From: JAEUJM01 sp041908445
Lineage (GTDB): Bacteria > Actinomycetota > Acidimicrobiia > Acidimicrobiales > DATDAH01
DNA length: 64,000 bases
Assembly (NCBI GenBank): GCA_041908445.1
Contig: JAYRFK010000017.1
Location: forward strand, 1-64,000
Direction: 5' to 3'
Part shown: positions 25,504 through 33,948 of the stretch, piece after piece
Layout: each line of letters opens with the position of its first letter
Numbering within the stretch: position 1 is the first letter of the stretch
The notes under the pieces: model-generated
What the model was told of the DNA's origin: nothing
The model's database searches: none
What the model saw: the letters and a program-made list of their open reading frames with translations, nothing else
Position numbers and translations under genes: made by a program

Positions 25504-27307
25504 CATGGGGACGTCCGGGGGCAAGGACGAGGAGCTGCCGCCGGCGCTGTCGTCGATGTGGCGCCTCTGCAAGCTCGGCTACCAGCACGAGCCCGCGCTC
25601 ATGGCCGTCGCCTTCGGGCTGGCCCTGCTGGCCGCGGTGCCGGAGGCGATCCTCGCCCTCGGGTTCGCGCTACTGGCCAACGCGGTGGACGACGGCGACG
25701 CCTCCCGCATCCGGTGGATCCTGCTGCTGCTCGGCGTGGCCGCCTGCGCCACCTGGATCCTCACCACGGTCTCGGCCCGCGTGCAGCGGCGCTTCCGGGA
25801 CCGGGTGACGATCGCGCTCGAGTCGCACGTCGCCCGCCTCCAGGCGTCGGTCAGCACCATCGCCCACCACGAGCGCCCCGACCACCTCGACCGCCTGTCG
25901 GTCCTGCGGGACCAGATCTTCGTGTTGGACCACATGTACATGTCGGTGTTCTCGACCGCGGGGTGGATCCTGCGCCTCGGCATCACCATCGCCCTGCTGG
26001 TGGCCATCAGCCCGGTGCTGGTCCTGATGGTCGTGTTCGCGCTGCCCACGGTGCTGACCTCGTCGTGGCGGCCGGGCGTCGAGCGCAAGGCCCGGGAGGC
26101 GGGTGCGCCCCACGAGCGCCTCGCCCGCCACCTGTTCACGACGGCCACGACCGCCCCGCCCGCCAAGGAGGTGCGGGTCACCGGCATCGGGCCCCGCCTG
26201 GCCGCCGACCGACGGGCGGCGTGGGAGCAGTGGTACGGGCCCCTGGCGCAGTCGCGCACCGGCTCGGCGGTGTGGCACACCCTGGGCTGGGCCGTGTTCG
26301 CCGCCGGCTACGTCGGCGCCGTCGTGTACGTGGCCTCCGGCCTCGATGCGCCGGTCGCCCAGGTGCTGCTCGTGCTCGCCGCCGGCTCCCGGCTCTCGGC
26401 CTACATCGGCGCGACCGTGGGCGAGATCGGCTTCCTGCGGGGCATCTGGATGGACGGCTCCCAGCGCCTGGCGTGGCTCGAGGACTACGCCGCCTCGGTG
26501 GCGTCGGCCGCGGACGTGCCCGTCCCCGACCGCATCCGCGAGGGCATCCGCCTCGAGCACGTGGACTTCGCGTACCCGGGCACCGAGCGCCTCGTGCTGG
26601 AGGACGTGGACCTCGAGCTGCCGGCCGGCACCGTCGTGGCGGTGGTGGGGGAGAACGGCGCCGGCAAGACCACCCTCGTCAAGCTGCTGTCGAAGTTCTA
26701 CGAGCCGATCGCGGGCACGATCCTGGTCGACGGCGCCGACCTGTCCCGGATGCCCGCCGAGGGGTGGCGCGACCGCCTCGCCGGTGCCTACCAGGACTTC
26801 TTCCGCTTCGAGCTGCTGGCCCGCCAGAGCGTCGGCGTGGGCGACGTGCCCCACCTCGACCACGAGCCCGCCGTGGCCGACGCCGTCGACCGGGCCGGCG
26901 CCGACGACGTGATCGCCGGCTTCGAGCGGGGCCTCGACACCCAGCTCGGCCCCACGTGGCCGGAGGGCGTCGAGGTGTCGTTCGGCCAGTGGCAGAAGCT
27001 CGCCCTGGCCCGGGGGTTCATGCGCGAGGACCCGCTGCTCCTGGTGCTCGACGAGCCCACCGCCGCCCTCGACGCCGAGACCGAGCACGCCCTGTTCGAG
27101 CGCTACGCCGCGGGCGCCCGGGAGGACCGCGGCGACGGCCGCATCACCATCCTCGTGTCGCACCGGTTCTCGACCGTGCGCATGGCCGACCTCATCGTCG
27201 TGCTCGACGGTGCCCACGTGGTCGAGGTCGGCTCCCACGAGGAGCTCATGGCGCGCGGCGGCCAGTACGCCGAGCTCTACGAGATCCAGGCCGGCGCCTA
27301 CCGCTGA
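25496..27307 (+). CDS. ABC exporter half-transporter with degenerate signature motif
   Basis: This 603-aa paralogue of the preceding protein has six membrane helices (about residues 35-330) and a C-terminal ATPase. Walker A is GENGAGKTT, Walker B LLVLDEPTAALD and H-loop LVSHRFSTVRMAD. The LSGGQ signature is replaced by VSFGQWQKLALARGF. A heterodimer with one impaired ATP site, as in TM287/288 or BmrCD, is likely. The ATG at 25496 is the second copy in a duplicated junction; another Met follows three codons later. The hairpin at 27335 probably ends the operon. Confidence 0.88.
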   Translation: MRDMGTSGGKDEELPPALSSMWRLCKLGYQHEPALMAVAFGLALLAAVPEAILALGFALLANAVDDGDASRIRWILLLLGVAACATWILTTVSARVQRRFRDRVTIALESHVARLQASVSTIAHHERPDHLDRLSVLRDQIFVLDHMYMSVFSTAGWILRLGITIALLVAISPVLVLMVVFALPTVLTSSWRPGVERKAREAGAPHERLARHLFTTATTAPPAKEVRVTGIGPRLAADRRAAWEQWYGPLAQSRTGSAVWHTLGWAVFAAGYVGAVVYVASGLDAPVAQVLLVLAAGSRLSAYIGATVGEIGFLRGIWMDGSQRLAWLEDYAASVASAADVPVPDRIREGIRLEHVDFAYPGTERLVLEDVDLELPAGTVVAVVGENGAGKTTLVKLLSKFYEPIAGTILVDGADLSRMPAEGWRDRLAGAYQDFFRFELLARQSVGVGDVPHLDHEPAVADAVDRAGADDVIAGFERGLDTQLGPTWPEGVEVSFGQWQKLALARGFMREDPLLLVLDEPTAALDAETEHALFERYAAGAREDRGDGRITILVSHRFSTVRMADLIVVLDGAHVVEVGSHEELMARGGQYAELYEIQAGAYR

Positions 27308-27334
27308 CCCGCCTGGTTTCGATCCCCCCGCCCG

Positions 27335-27383
27335 TTCCTCCAGCAGAAACGGAAGGTCAGACCGCGCGTTTCTGCTGGAGGAA
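27335..27383. repeat. Dispersed 49-bp hairpin, family B, copy 1
   Basis: A perfect 17-bp stem (TTCCTCCAGCAGAAACG and complement) closes a 15-nt loop GAAGGTCAGACCGCG. It lies between the stops of two convergent genes (27307 and 27396), a natural place for a two-way terminator. The loop and arms recur almost unchanged at 29139-29187. Confidence 0.9.
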
Positions 27384-27395
27384 GCGGTGGCCGGG

Positions 27396-28562
27396 TCAGA
27401 GGGCGAGGCGGATGGGGTCGGTGTAGACCGACTCGCCGCCGGCGTCGTGGAGGTAGAAGGCCACCTCCGCCGACGGCTCGTCGACGTCCCACAGCGCGTG
27501 CCAGAACGTGCGCCCACCCTCCAGCGGCGCCACGAAGCGCACCGGGGCGAACTGCTCCCGGATGTCGTCGCGGTCGACCACGGCACCGGCGTGCACCTGC
27601 GCGGCCAGCGTCCGCCACCGGGCGTAGGTGAACGCCGCGGTGCCCATGGGCCCGTCGTCGGCCGGGAGCTCGGTGCCCTCCGGCCAGCGGTGCAGCAGGT
27701 GGTTCGTGCAGACGAGCCGCCCGCCGCTGCCGTCGGGCGCGGCGACCATGCGCTCGAGGTTGCGCCGGGGCGAGTGCTCCCACACGAACGCGTCGCCGGT
27801 GCGGTCGGCCACGAGGAAGTGGCAGGGGGTGAAGAAGTAGTACTGCTTGGCGAGCAGCAGGGCCCGCCGGGCCTCGGCCGCGGTGGCGCAGGTGTCGAGC
27901 AGGTAGCGGACGACCTGCTGCTCGGACACGCCGACCTGGGGCCAACCCGACGGCTCCGGCTCGGGCGTCTCGTTGTCGGCGAGCAGCGCCACCGACAGCC
28001 CCGCCTCGTTGACGCCGTCCATGGCGCCGAGGACGTCCATGATCCCGATGGTCAGCGAGGCGTACCCCTGGGTCGGGCGCAGCTCGGTCACCCACACGTG
28101 GGCGGCGAGCGGCTCCTCGCCGGGGAGGCGGCCGAGGCCGACGAGCTCGCCGAAGGTGGCGGTGGGGAAGTCGAAGTGGCGCGACACCAGGCCGTGGCCG
28201 TCCTTGGTGCCCGTGCCGGGGTAGTGCACGACCGAGCAGCCCGCCGGGATGTCGAAGGTGCCGAGCCAGCCGAGCTCGAAGCGCTCGTCGTCGGGGTCGA
28301 CGCCGAAGGCCTCGGCCACGCCGGCCATGCGCTCCGCCTCGGCGGGCCAGTGGTGCCGGAACCACTCGAGCCGCACGTCCCGGACCAGCGGGTCGGCGGC
28401 GGGCAGCGGCCCGGCGGCGGCACCGTGGACCGAGCGGGCGGCGGCGGCGAGGGCCCGCCCGATCTCGCGGTCGGTGCCCTCGGCGCGCAGGTGGTGGACC
28501 GTGAGGACGTCGGCAGGCCCGCCGCCGGCGAGGGTGGTGACGAGGGGGGCGGGTGCGGTCAT
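27396..28562 (-). CDS. C45-family (acyltransferase-like) Ntn-hydrolase
   Basis: This 388-aa protein resembles the C45/acyl-CoA:6-aminopenicillanic acid acyltransferase-like group. The putative nucleophile is Cys in PAGCSVVHYPGT (about residue 108), followed by SRHFDFP, MDGVNEAGLSVALLADN and CTNHLLH. These enzymes are amide hydrolases activated by self-cleavage, and the cut would fall before that Cys. GGAGGAA precedes the ATG. It is divergent from a MarR gene and shares an operator-like inverted repeat with it, so MarR control is likely. Its substrate is unknown. Confidence 0.78.
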   Translation of the reverse strand: MTAPAPLVTTLAGGGPADVLTVHHLRAEGTDREIGRALAAAARSVHGAAAGPLPAADPLVRDVRLEWFRHHWPAEAERMAGVAEAFGVDPDDERFELGWLGTFDIPAGCSVVHYPGTGTKDGHGLVSRHFDFPTATFGELVGLGRLPGEEPLAAHVWVTELRPTQGYASLTIGIMDVLGAMDGVNEAGLSVALLADNETPEPEPSGWPQVGVSEQQVVRYLLDTCATAAEARRALLLAKQYYFFTPCHFLVADRTGDAFVWEHSPRRNLERMVAAPDGSGGRLVCTNHLLHRWPEGTELPADDGPMGTAAFTYARWRTLAAQVHAGAVVDRDDIREQFAPVRFVAPLEGGRTFWHALWDVDEPSAEVAFYLHDAGGESVYTDPIRLAL

Positions 28563-28578
28563 GGCGGTTCCTCCAAGT

Positions 28579-28621
28579 AGTGCGAGTTCGTAGTAGTATG
28601 GAGATAATGCGAGATCGCACT
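28579..28621. promoter_or_regulatory. Inverted repeat AGTGCGA/TCGCACT in a divergent MarR promoter
   Basis: Half-sites at 28579-28585 and 28615-28621 are exact complements, 29 bases apart. A direct repeat TGCGAG (28581 and 28608) is also present. The plus-strand -10 box TAGTAT (28594-28599) lies between the half-sites, seven bases before the MarR ATG. MarR binding here would control both genes. Confidence 0.5.
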
Positions 28622-29128
28622 AACTCTGTCAACCCCCTTCCGTACGCGGAGGGCGGGGACCGTCCCGCCGGCGTGCGCGACGACGGCACGACGCTGCTGC
28701 TCGACGTCTGGCTGGTGTCCCGTGCGACCCACGGCCTGCTCGACGAGGCGCTCGCCCCCGCCGGACTGACCGCCGACGAGTTCGCGGTGTACTCGATGCT
28801 GCGCGGGTCGGAGGACGGCAGCACGCCGAGCGAGCTCGCCGGCTGGATGGCGGCGCCCCCGACCACCGTGTCGAGCTACGTGAAGCGCTTCGAGGGGCGC
28901 GGCCACGTCGAGCGGGTCCCCAACCCCGACGACCGCCGGTCCTACCGGCTGCGCCTCACCGGCGATGGACGGGCCGCCCACCTCGCCGCCGCGCAGCGGT
29001 TCGCCCCGGTGCTCGAGCAGGTGCTCACGGCGCTCGGCGACGCCGGCGCCGACGAGGCCGTCGTGGCCGATGCCCTGGCGGCGCTGCTCGCCGCTCTCAC
29101 CACCGCCCGCACCGCCCCCACCCCCTGA
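28607..29128 (+). CDS. MarR-family transcription regulator
   Basis: This 173-aa protein has the MarR winged helix: TADEFAVYSMLRGSEDGSTPSELAGWMAAPPTTVSSYVKRFEGRGHVERVPNPDDRRSYRLRLT, with the DDRR wing. The flanking helices would form the dimer. The ATG at 28607 is preferred because a TAGTAT box ends seven bases before it and no Shine-Dalgarno is visible (leaderless); longer in-frame starts at 28553 and 28598 lie in the operator. It probably controls itself and the C45 hydrolase. Confidence 0.87.
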   Translation: MRDRTNSVNPLPYAEGGDRPAGVRDDGTTLLLDVWLVSRATHGLLDEALAPAGLTADEFAVYSMLRGSEDGSTPSELAGWMAAPPTTVSSYVKRFEGRGHVERVPNPDDRRSYRLRLTGDGRAAHLAAAQRFAPVLEQVLTALGDAGADEAVVADALAALLAALTTARTAPTP

Positions 29129-29138
29129 CACCCCGCCA

Positions 29139-29187
29139 TTCCTCCAGCAGAAACGGAAGGTCAGACCGCGCGTTCCTGCTGGAGGAA
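29139..29187. repeat. Dispersed 49-bp hairpin, family B, copy 2
   Basis: It is identical to copy 1 (27335-27383) except for one base in the 3' arm, including the 15-nt loop. It starts 11 bases after the MarR stop, before a co-directional monooxygenase gene. Confidence 0.9.
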
Positions 29188-29281
29188 CGGTCTCTGGCGA
29201 TCCGGAGGGGGTGCCGTCCGGCGGGGGGTCGGGGGGCTGCAAGACTCGGCGGCGACGTCCCGACCCCTGGGGGTGGTCCTC

Positions 29282-30718
29282 GTGCGCTTCGCCATCATCG
29301 GCGCCGGCATGTCCGGCATCCTGGCCTCGATCAAGCTGGCCGAGGCCGGCTTCGACGACCAGGTCGTCTACGAGAAGGCCGACCGCCTCGGCGGCACGTG
29401 GCGGGAGAACACGTACCCGGGCATCGCCTGCGACGTCCCGTCCCACCTCTACAGCTACTCGTTCGCCCCGAACCCGGGCTGGTCGCACCAGTTCTCGCCC
29501 GGCGACGAGATCGAGGGCTACTTCGAGCGGGTCGCCGACGACTACGGCGTCACCCCCCGCATCCGCTTCGGCGAGAAGGTCAGCGGCCTCGAGTGGGCCG
29601 ACGGGCGCTGGCGCATCACCACCGAGGCGGGCACCACCGACGAGGCCGAGGTGGTCATCGCCGCCACGGGGGTGCTGCACCACCCGAACGTCCCCGACAT
29701 CGCCGGCCTCGACACCTTCGCCGGCCCGTGCTTCCACTCCGCCCGCTGGGACCACGACGTCGACCTGGCCGGAAAGCGGGTCGGGGTCGTCGGCACCGGC
29801 TCGACCGCCGTGCAGATCATCTCGGCCATCGTCGACGAGGTCGGCCACCTCGACGTGTTCCAGCGGACGCCCCCGTGGATCTTCCCGCTGCAGAACACGG
29901 CGTACACCGAGGAGGAGCTGGCCGCCTTCCGGGAGCAACCCGAGCGCCTGAGCCGGCTCCACGACACGCTGGCCGAGCTCTTCGCCGGCTTCGCCGCCGC
30001 GGTCACCGACGCCGACTCCGAGCAGAACAAGGGCATCGCCGCCGCCTGCGTCGCCAACCTGGAGAACAGCGTGAAGGACCCCGAGCTGCGCGAGCGCCTG
30101 CGCCCGAGCTACGCGCCGGCGTGCAAGCGCCTGATCATGTCGGGCGACTACTACGAGGCCATCCAGCGCCCCAACGCCGAGGTGGTCACCGAGGGGATCG
30201 AGGGCGTCGTCCCCGAGGGGGTGCGGACCAAGGACGGGGAGCTGCACGAGCTCGACGTGCTCGTCCTCGCCACGGGCTTCCGGGCCGACGCCTTCATGCG
30301 CCCGATGGACATCGTCGGGCGCGGCGGCGCCACCCTCGCCGACGCCTGGGACCCCCGCCCCAACGCCTACCTGTCGATCTCCATCCCCGAGTTCCCCAAC
30401 TTCTTCATGCTCAACGGCCCCAACGGCCCGGTGGGCAACTTCTCGCTCATCGAGGTGGCCGAGCTGCAGATGGCGTACGCGATGCAGCTGGTCGAGGAGG
30501 TCGCCGCCGGCCGCTGCCGCGAGATCAGCGCCACCCAGGCGGCCATGGACGCCCACGAGGAGGCCCGGGTCGCGGAGATGGGCCACACCATCTGGGTGAC
30601 CGGCTGCAAGAGCTGGTACCTCGACGACCGGGGCATCCCGGCGACCTGGCCCTGGCCCTTCCAGGACTTCCGCGACGCCATGGCCGCCCCCGACCTCGCC
30701 GCCTACGACCGGCGCTGA
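29282..30718 (+). CDS. Baeyer-Villiger-type flavin monooxygenase
   Basis: A 478-aa NAD(P)/FAD monooxygenase. The FAD Rossmann motif is GAGMSG at the N-terminus, then LGGTWRENTYPGIACDVPSHLYSYSF, the fingerprint FAGPCFHSARW (form FxGxxxHxxxW) and a second Rossmann motif VGTGSTA. It also has the C-terminal ATGFRAD segment. It would insert oxygen next to a ketone or hydroxylate a substrate using NADPH and O2. The GTG at 29282 is chosen by homology of VRFAIIGAG; GTG 29273 is possible. It is flanked by family B and C hairpins, so it is probably a single-gene unit. Confidence 0.88.
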   Translation: MRFAIIGAGMSGILASIKLAEAGFDDQVVYEKADRLGGTWRENTYPGIACDVPSHLYSYSFAPNPGWSHQFSPGDEIEGYFERVADDYGVTPRIRFGEKVSGLEWADGRWRITTEAGTTDEAEVVIAATGVLHHPNVPDIAGLDTFAGPCFHSARWDHDVDLAGKRVGVVGTGSTAVQIISAIVDEVGHLDVFQRTPPWIFPLQNTAYTEEELAAFREQPERLSRLHDTLAELFAGFAAAVTDADSEQNKGIAAACVANLENSVKDPELRERLRPSYAPACKRLIMSGDYYEAIQRPNAEVVTEGIEGVVPEGVRTKDGELHELDVLVLATGFRADAFMRPMDIVGRGGATLADAWDPRPNAYLSISIPEFPNFFMLNGPNGPVGNFSLIEVAELQMAYAMQLVEEVAAGRCREISATQAAMDAHEEARVAEMGHTIWVTGCKSWYLDDRGIPATWPWPFQDFRDAMAAPDLAAYDRR

Positions 30719-30756
30719 CGGGCCGGCGGAGGCGCCTGGCCGCGCAGCGACGAGCC

Positions 30757-30806
30757 GAATTCCTTGTTGAGAAACCCCCAGATCGGGGGTTTCTCAACAC
30801 GAATTC
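30757..30806. repeat. Dispersed hairpin, family C, copy 1
   Basis: A 13-bp perfect stem (TTGAGAAACCCCC and complement) with loop AGATC is nested inside outer GAATTC boxes at both ends. It lies between the stops of convergent genes (30718 and 30832). Its core recurs at 31653-31685. Confidence 0.85.
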
Positions 30807-30831
30807 CCGGGAGGTGGCGGCCGATGGGCGG

Positions 30832-31599
30832 TCAGGGCGCCGGCGGCTGACCGGTCTCGCGGCGGACGAGGGCGTGGAGGGCCTCGGCCTCGCCCGGGCG
30901 GACGTTGGGGTCTTCGAGGCGGTACCTCGCCACCTCGGGCAGGACGGCGCGGGCGGGCTCCCGCCGGCCGGTGGCGTCGAGGAAGGTTCGCAGGAACCGG
31001 GCCCGCAGCCGGGGCTCGGCGGCGCGCTCGACGCGCGCCCGCAGGCGGTGGGGGAGCGAGCCGGCCGGCGGTTCGACGTCGTGGTCGAAGGCGCCCATCA
31101 GCAGCCAGGTGATGGCGACGTCGAGGTCGGGGTCGCCGGCGCGGGCGTTGGTCCAGTCGATGACCAGCGGTCCGGCTGGCGAGAGCAGCACGTTGCCGGG
31201 GTGCAGGTCCTGGTGGACGATCGCGGGGCCGGGGAGCACGGGGTGCGGGCGCAGGTCGGCGGGTGCCGGCAGGGCGTGCAGGCGGACGTGGAGGTCGGCC
31301 AGCGTGCGGGCGTGGCGGTCGACGTGCCACACCTTGGCCTCGATGGCCTGGAGCATGGTCGGCCCCTCGACCCGCTCGAGCACCATCTCGCCCGGCCCCA
31401 CCCGGAACACCTGCGGCACCGGGTAGCCCCGGGCCCGTACGTGCTCCATGACCTCGGCCTCGGCTCGAAGGTCGCGATCGGGCGAGGGCAGGCGGCGCAG
31501 CACCCGGTCCTCGCCGAGGGCGTGGACCGTGGCGTCGCGGCCGGTGGCTAGCACCGGCCCGAGCTCGCCCTCCGGGGTGCGCCGGCCGTCGACCTCCAC
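30832..31599 (-). CDS. APH-type phosphotransferase family protein
   Basis: A 255-aa protein kinase-like phosphotransferase (PF01636). The catalytic loop is IVHQDLHPGNVLL and the metal-binding segment VIDWTNARAGDPDLDVA. The N-lobe is short, with GRDATVHALGEDRVLRR in place of a clear glycine loop. It might phosphorylate a small molecule (aminoglycoside, choline or homoserine type); resistance cannot be inferred. The GTG start is supported by TAGCGT (31607-31612) seven bases upstream. Confidence 0.82.
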   Translation of the reverse strand: MEVDGRRTPEGELGPVLATGRDATVHALGEDRVLRRLPSPDRDLRAEAEVMEHVRARGYPVPQVFRVGPGEMVLERVEGPTMLQAIEAKVWHVDRHARTLADLHVRLHALPAPADLRPHPVLPGPAIVHQDLHPGNVLLSPAGPLVIDWTNARAGDPDLDVAITWLLMGAFDHDVEPPAGSLPHRLRARVERAAEPRLRARFLRTFLDATGRREPARAVLPEVARYRLEDPNVRPGEAEALHALVRRETGQPPAP

Positions 31600-31652
31600 G
31601 CCGCCGACGCTACGCCCCGACCTCCCTCGCCGCTCCGCCCGTCGAATTTCGT

Positions 31653-31685
31653 GGTGAGAAACCCCCGCATCGGGGGTTTCTCACC
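31653..31685. repeat. Dispersed hairpin, family C, copy 2
   Basis: A perfect 15-bp stem GGTGAGAAACCCCCG with loop CAT. The core TGAGAAACCCCC is shared with copy 1, and it is also flanked by GAATTT and GATTTTC. It lies between the aldo/keto reductase stop (31705) and the phosphotransferase start. Confidence 0.85.
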
Positions 31686-31704
31686 AAGATTTTCCGGCTG
31701 CCGT

Positions 31705-32679
31705 CTACGTGGCCAGCGCCGCCTGGATGCGGGCGAGGACGTCCTCGTCGAGGAGGGGGACCACGTCGAGGGCGGCGAGGTTCTCCTGGAGCTGGCTCAC
31801 GCGGCTGGCGCCGAGGATCACCGTGGACACGTTGGGGTTGCGGGTGCACCAGGCGATGGCGAGGTGGGTGAGGCTGCACCCGAGGTCGTCGGCGACGGCC
31901 TTGAGGGCCAGCACCTTCTGGTGGGCGTCCTCGGTGAGGAGCACGTCGCGCAGCCACTCGTAGCCCTCGAGGCCGAGGCGGCTGCCGTCGGGCACCTCGT
32001 CGAGGTACTTGCCGGTGAGCAGGCCCGACGCCAGGGGGCTCCAGGTGGTGAGGCCGAGGCCGATCTCGTCGTAGAGCGGCGCGTACTCGTCCTCCACCCG
32101 GCCGGGCACGAGCAGGCTGTACTGCGGCTGCTCCATGACCGGCTTGTGCAGGTGGTGGTGGTCGGCGATCTGCCAGGCGGTGCGGATGTCCTCCGCGCTC
32201 CACTCGGACGTGCCCCAGTAGAGGGCCCTGCCGGAGGCCACGATGTCGTGCATCGCCCAGACCGTCTCCTCGATGGGGGTCTCGGGGTCCGGCCGGTGGC
32301 AGAACAGCAGGTCCACGAAGTCGAGGCCGAACCGCTCGAGGCTGCCGTCGATGGCGGACAGCAGGTACTTGCGGTTGAGCGTCTCCTTCATGTTGACGTC
32401 GTCCTTGATGCCGAAGAAGAGCTTCGTCGAGACCACGTAGGTGTCCCGGTCCCAGCCGAGGTCGGCGAGGGCCTGGCCCATCACCCGCTCGGACTCGCCG
32501 CCCTCGTAGCCCTCGGCGTTGTCGAAGAAGTTCACGCCGGCGTCGCGCGCCGTGCTCAAGCACTCCAGGGCGAGGTCACGGTCGACCTGGCGACCGAAGG
32601 TGACCCACGAGCCGAACGACAGCACGCTGAGCTTGAGGCCGGATCGTCCGAGGCGGCGGTACTCCATGGCACGTTCCAT
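31705..32679 (-). CDS. Aldo/keto reductase (potassium-channel beta-subunit type)
   Basis: A 324-aa AKR with the tetrad region FFDNAEGYEGGESERVMGQAL (Asp and Tyr), STKLFF (Lys) and LLFCHRPDPETP (His). GWDRDTYVVSTK and the C-terminal SRVSQLQENLAAL are typical of the Kv-beta/YghZ-like branch. It should reduce aldehydes with NADPH. The ATG follows TAGAAC (32687-32692) by seven bases, and the TAG of the channel gene stop is part of that box. It may be partly independent of the upstream operon. Confidence 0.87.
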   Translation of the reverse strand: MERAMEYRRLGRSGLKLSVLSFGSWVTFGRQVDRDLALECLSTARDAGVNFFDNAEGYEGGESERVMGQALADLGWDRDTYVVSTKLFFGIKDDVNMKETLNRKYLLSAIDGSLERFGLDFVDLLFCHRPDPETPIEETVWAMHDIVASGRALYWGTSEWSAEDIRTAWQIADHHHLHKPVMEQPQYSLLVPGRVEDEYAPLYDEIGLGLTTWSPLASGLLTGKYLDEVPDGSRLGLEGYEWLRDVLLTEDAHQKVLALKAVADDLGCSLTHLAIAWCTRNPNVSTVILGASRVSQLQENLAALDVVPLLDEDVLARIQAALAT

Positions 32680-32689
32680 GGCCCCGGTT

Positions 32690-33748
32690 CTACCCGGTGG
32701 CGGGCACCTCGCGGCGCCGACGCAGTGCCCCGACGCCTTGGAGGCACAGCCCGGCGAAGGCGGCGAACCACGCCACGAGGGCGATGACGAGGGCGGCCTT
32801 GGGCAGCCACGAGAGCCCGTCGAGCTGGGTGGCGGCGAGCATCTTGAAGGTGGCCGCGCCGTACATGCCCAAGGGGAACACGAGGGCCCAGTACGACGGG
32901 TGGTAGCGCAGCGGCAGGCGGCGCACGACGTGGCGCCACACCCCGATGGCGATCATGAGGGGGAACCAGAAGGTGGCGGTGGCCCACGCCAGGGTGACCA
33001 TGCCCTCGACGAAGGGCGCGACCCGCTCGAGGCGGGCCGAGACGTCGGCCGCGCCCAGCAGGTTGGAGCCGGCGAGCACGGTGATGGCCACGGCGCCGGC
33101 CGCGATCCATGCCGGGGGCGAGGCCTCGGTCGGGTCGAGCTCCTGGAAGGTCCAACGCAGGAAGACCATGGTCATGACGATGAGGTAGAGGACGATGCCG
33201 AGCAGGAAGGTGGCCAGGCACAGGAACGCCAGGCGGTCGTCGGGGTGGCGGACGAGCAGCAGCGCCCCCAGCACGGCGATCGACTCGGTGGAGACGGTCA
33301 GGAGGAACCACGTGCCGTTGATGCCGTCGCCGAGGCCCGGCTTCGGGGAACGCAGGACCACCGCGACCAGGGTCGAGTAGAGCAGCGCCGCCCACAGGGC
33401 GAGGCTGACCCACCACAGCACCCACGCCAGGTCCGCCCAACCGTGGATCACCAGCGATGCGCTGCCGAGCACGTTCGTCCCCGCCACCATGGTGAGGAAG
33501 GCGAAGCCCTTGGCGTGGCTCGTGAGGTCGGCGGCCAGCAGGCGGGGGAAGCGCACGAGTCGCACGACGGTCAGCACGAGAAGCACGACGTAGGCGGCTG
33601 CGGCGACCGCGTAGAGGGCCTCGGCCAACCAGGTCAGGTCCTGTTGGAACGCGCCGATGGCCACGATGCCCGTGGCCATGACCATCGCGAAGTAGCCGGG
33701 GAACAGCGCGGCGATCGGTGAGGTGCGGCCGCCCGCCGTCCCCGTCAC
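32690..33748 (-). CDS. SLAC1/TehA (TDT) family anion channel or transporter
   Basis: A 352-aa protein with about ten membrane helices, starting FPGYFAMVMATGIVAIGAFQQ and ending with WALVFPLGMYGAATFKML, both characteristic of the TDT/SLAC1 fold. Family members conduct malate, chloride, nitrate or sulfite. Its GTG overlaps the preceding small gene by GTGA. As the last member of a nitrate-reductase-like operon it may move nitrate or nitrite; this is inferred from context only. A role in tellurite resistance is not supported. Confidence 0.83.
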   Translation of the reverse strand: MTGTAGGRTSPIAALFPGYFAMVMATGIVAIGAFQQDLTWLAEALYAVAAAAYVVLLVLTVVRLVRFPRLLAADLTSHAKGFAFLTMVAGTNVLGSASLVIHGWADLAWVLWWVSLALWAALLYSTLVAVVLRSPKPGLGDGINGTWFLLTVSTESIAVLGALLLVRHPDDRLAFLCLATFLLGIVLYLIVMTMVFLRWTFQELDPTEASPPAWIAAGAVAITVLAGSNLLGAADVSARLERVAPFVEGMVTLAWATATFWFPLMIAIGVWRHVVRRLPLRYHPSYWALVFPLGMYGAATFKMLAATQLDGLSWLPKAALVIALVAWFAAFAGLCLQGVGALRRRREVPATG

Positions 33749-33948
33749 GGTTGGAGGTACCGGAGCAGGACCGCAGAGGCGGCGGCGAGGGTCACCGACA
33801 CGATGGCGGTGGCCCACCCGAGGCGCTCCTGGTCGGTCTGGAACGCCTCGACCGCCACGGTGAGGAGGAAGACCTGGAACGCCACCAGCACGATGACGTA
33901 GAGCGCCACGGCCGATGAGGTCCGGCGGCCGCGGTCCGAGACCCTCAC
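33745..33948 (-). CDS. Small two-helix membrane protein of the nitrate-reductase-like operon
   Basis: A 67-aa protein with two membrane helices (about residues 13-33 and 44-63) and a short basic N-terminus. Both ends overlap neighbours by the 4-nt GTGA, so it is translated with the Rieske protein and the channel. No family was recognised. By position and size it could be an anchoring or assembly subunit, like small subunits of respiratory complexes. Confidence 0.75.
   Translation of the reverse strand: MRVSDRGRRTSSAVALYVIVLVAFQVFLLTVAVEAFQTDQERLGWATAIVSVTLAAASAVLLRYLQP

Noticed and set aside
27335..31685. Possible CRISPR-like array from repeated palindromes
   Set aside because: The repeats are from different families, irregularly spaced by whole genes, with no spacers of uniform size and no cas genes.
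32690..33748. Tellurite-resistance function for the TehA-like protein
   Set aside because: The TehA name comes from an overexpression effect in other species; the fold is that of an anion channel and the operon points to nitrate/nitrite.
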